Origin: Chrysophaeum taylorii
Taxonomy: Eukaryota > Sar > Pelagophyceae > Pelagomonadales > Pelagomonadaceae
Length of the DNA: 64,000 nucleotides
Assembly (NCBI GenBank): GCA_029834535.1
Contig: JAQMWT010000005.1
Coordinates: 372,001-436,000 of the forward strand
Direction: 5' to 3'
The position numbers and the translations under genes were made by a program. Under the pieces are notes generated by a model. The model was given only the letters and a program-made list of their open reading frames with translations. It had not been told where the DNA came from and searched no databases. Below are positions 61,791 to 64,000 of this stretch, in pieces (position 1 is the stretch's first letter; each line of letters starts with the position of its first letter).

Positions 61791-62249
61791 TACTTGATCT
61801 ACGACCACGACGTTCGTCTGTCCTTCCCTTCGCATATGTGGTACCGACGCTGCTTATGACTTCGTGCACGGTCGTTTGTTGGCGGCGCTTATTGTCATCA
61901 TTGTGGCTTGTGACGTCGATGCTCGTGACGTGTGGTTGGTTACCTTGTGTTCTCGCGACATTTGGCCGCCTCGCCCGGACCAAATTATGGAGGCCTGTCT
62001 GGGAGGTCTGGCATCATGCTGCAACCGTCGTTTAGCGTCGTCTCCTCGTGTCTTTCTTCATCACCACGCCTGCCGCTACTCTCTCTTCTTCTTCCCCCCT
62101 GCCCTCTTTGAGCTCCTTGCGTCACTCATTCTCGCCTTGCTCCCTTCTTCCTACCTTCGCGCATCTGAGAGTTTCGGTTCTTGCTTCATCCTTGTTTTCC
62201 TCTGCGCGCGTATCCTTTGTTCGAACTTTGTATTCGTGCTGCTTGATTT
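61791..62249. other. Probable 3' region of LINE element B
   Basis: Pyrimidine-rich plus strand with frames that do not continue the LINE protein convincingly. No separate gene. Confidence 0.35.
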
Positions 62250-62480
62250 CCTTGCGCTCATCCATTCTGGCTCTTTGAGCCTGGGAGTTGCAAACCATCA
62301 TAATAACAACAATTGTATTATTTTTATGGTTAGCCACTGCCAGGCTCAGAGAGCCAGAATGGATGATCACTCAAAGGAAGAGAAACACGAAAGGAGAGAA
62401 GACGAAAGACAACGAAAAAGGAAAAATTGTTACAATAATTTGTAAAACGCCCAGGCTCAAAGAGCCAGAATGGACGAGCG
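62250..62480. repeat. Three copies of a GGCTCAAAGAGCCAGAATGGA motif, one inverted
   Basis: Copies lie at about 62257-62284 (inverted), 62339-62367 and 62450-62478 (direct), separated by A/T-rich sequence. The inverted and direct copies could pair into a long hairpin, and each contains its own small GGCTC/GAGCC palindrome. Confidence 0.6.
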
Positions 62481-63773
62481 CTGTTATTCCGAGCCTCATG
62501 CACTGGGCGAAATCGGCTAGTAAGGTCAAAGGCTATTATGCCTTCGAGCCCGGAAGCATGTACAACAACGGTACGTCACATCGCAACATTTTTGCGTAGT
62601 GGCTCGCATTTACTAATTGGAGGTGTGATTGCAGGGTCTGCTGGGAGTCCTGACACCGAGGTCGACGTCAAAACGCCTAACTAAGTAATTAGCATCTCTC
62701 TGATCTCAGTGTATTTGTCCGGTGGTTTCTGCCATTGTCCTGGCTCCTAAGCCCGTGCCATTGTCCCAGCTCGTAGGGGGGCGGAAGCGCCAAGACCACC
62801 GTGGAAGGAACGGAAGCAGGAATTGCTGCAATCTAACCCGAGCACGTTGGCCGTCCGAGGGGGCGCTGCTGATATTTCATGGGACGTGCAGAGCCGCCCC
62901 TCACTTTATTTGCCGTCTGTATTGGATAAAGCGCAGTGTCCGATGGTGGCGAGTCCGCCGGGTGCGACGAGTGGATTGCGAAAAGCTCTCAGTGAAAGGA
63001 GTCCGGTTCATGCAAATGCAGAAATGTAGGGTGTCGCTTGCGAACTCTGTCGCTGGCCTGGGGCAGAAACTCGAGGGCTTCTCTGTGTGGCTCGCTTGTC
63101 GCACCATGGTCACGAGCAGCCGCGTGTGCACGTGAGGACGGTCAGTGGTCGTTCTGTTACGATACTAATAACGAGGCTTTGTCGTGAGAAAACGAACTGA
63201 CTGGGAGCGCGAGTTTTCGACGTTCTTGTCAGGTTGTTTGCTTTGACGCACACTTTTTTGTTCTCTTGAATGACATCCAATCAAGCGAGTGGTCTCGCAA
63301 TGGCGGTAAATGCTCGCCTAGCGTCCCTACTACTATAATATTAGTTATTAGGTTTTGTATGGGACCCGGTCAAATTCGAGAAGAAGGTCGCGATCTTGTT
63401 GTTAATGAAGCGTAATTTCAATATTGCGATCGAAGTGAAGAGCTCGCTCAGATCGTCGACACGGAGAGTCGAGTGTTTTCAAGAAACGTTTGTTATTCAT
63501 TCATGTGACATTTTTCTGTCGAAAGTGCAGGAAGATGTCGTAAATGACGTCAAGATATATATCGCATTGTGAAGTGTGCGTCCCTTGGACACTCTGCACC
63601 AGCGCGATGAACGGGGGGGTCGACTTCGCGACACGATTCTTTAGTAGCCTGTGGAGATGACTCGCTGAGTTTGGGATTCCGAAACGTTGTCGATGATAAT
63701 GTGGTCCACGCACGAAGACTTGGATTCTCTCGACGCCACTCCTCTTTAGTGAGGAGTACCATCAGAGGTGACC
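62481..63773. other. Intergenic, no gene recognised
   Basis: Short frames on both strands without motifs. The right end is the upstream region of the kinase gene. Confidence 0.4.
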
Positions 63774-64000
63774 ATGGAAGATCAGTCGCAAATGGATCAA
63801 TACGAGATCGTGAAACTTCTTGGCAAGGGTGCATACGGGCGTGCCCTGCTGTGCCGCGACACACCCAACGAGCGATTGGTCGTCATCAAGCAAGTCTCGT
63901 CGATGGGACGCGACAAGCTCGAAGAAGCCAGGCAAGAAGGCGAAATTCTAGCGCAGTTAGACCACCCCAATGTCGTTGGCTTCTACGATTCGTTCGTCGA
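63774..64000 (+). CDS. NEK-like serine/threonine protein kinase, N-terminal part only
   Basis: The frame starts at the ATG at 63774 and leaves the window after 75 codons. It reads YEIVKLLGKGAYGRALLCRD (glycine-rich loop), LVVIKQVSSMG (the ATP-binding lysine in VIK), an EEARQEGEILAQLDHPNVVG helix C with its glutamate, and FYDSFV. The spacing and the EA-x-E-x-x-IL-x-x-L-x-HPN pattern are those of the NIMA-related kinases, many of which act at basal bodies and cilia. The remainder is needed to fix the subfamily. Confidence 0.75.
   Translation, partial: MEDQSQMDQYEIVKLLGKGAYGRALLCRDTPNERLVVIKQVSSMGRDKLEEARQEGEILAQLDHPNVVGFYDSFV

Overview
The window looks like nuclear DNA of a ciliated unicellular eukaryote, most likely a GC-rich alga or other protist of the stramenopile/SAR type. 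This placement is inferred from gene content and style, not proven. Host genes are dense, strongly GC-biased at third codon positions, and either intronless or carry very short introns, mostly 35-66 bp. Flagellar and centriolar genes are present (CFAP77, UNC119, an SFI1-like protein and the start of a NEK-like kinase), together with COQ5, COX19, a GPI8/PIG-K transamidase, importin-7/8, a SIRT6/7-type sirtuin, UBAC2 and MPV17-family proteins. No rRNA, tRNA or CRISPR array was recognised.

Layout. 1-3.1 kb is repeat debris with clustered 11-bp motifs. 3.1-5.8 kb holds a possible unrecognised gene, a DOT1-like methyltransferase divergent from COX19, and an acidic hypothetical protein. 5.9-15.5 kb is accessory. 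Two copies of a repeat carry the C-terminal part of a PIF1/Helitron-type helicase, and one copy is interrupted by a MITE and by a LINE-like tail. A putative glycosyltransferase and an MPV17-family gene lie between the copies. 15.5-19.0 kb is a four-exon importin-7/8 gene. A young Ty3/gypsy element (19.2-26.7 kb) sits about 190 bp upstream of the importin start, flanked by a 5-bp target duplication. 26.9-28.2 kb is a fucosyltransferase-like gene. 28.5-31.4 kb holds a duplicated, decayed ORF pair and repeats. 31.4-35.8 kb is a three-exon protein with three CbxX/CfqX-type AAA modules.

35.9-38.5 kb is again repeats, including a TTAG-tailed retroposon with an 11-bp target duplication. 38.5-53.7 kb is the main gene-dense block: CFAP77, UBAC2, a Tudor-like protein, UNC119, a TRF4-type nucleotidyltransferase, an EF-hand protein, a small methyltransferase, COQ5, a sirtuin, a chorein-like protein, a C2/transmembrane protein and GPI8. 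Several pairs are divergent with only 44-96 bp between start codons. 53.9-57.7 kb is a 1248-residue SFI1-like protein. 57.7-63.7 kb contains a second TTAG retroposon and two juxtaposed LINE remnants. A NEK-like kinase starts at 63774 and runs off the right edge.

Intron boundaries were deduced by eye from frame continuity and from conserved motifs across the junctions, and exon sums were checked for divisibility by three. Two introns (in the GPI8 and UNC119 genes) appear to be GC-AG. Long antisense ORFs across GC-rich genes were treated as shadows.
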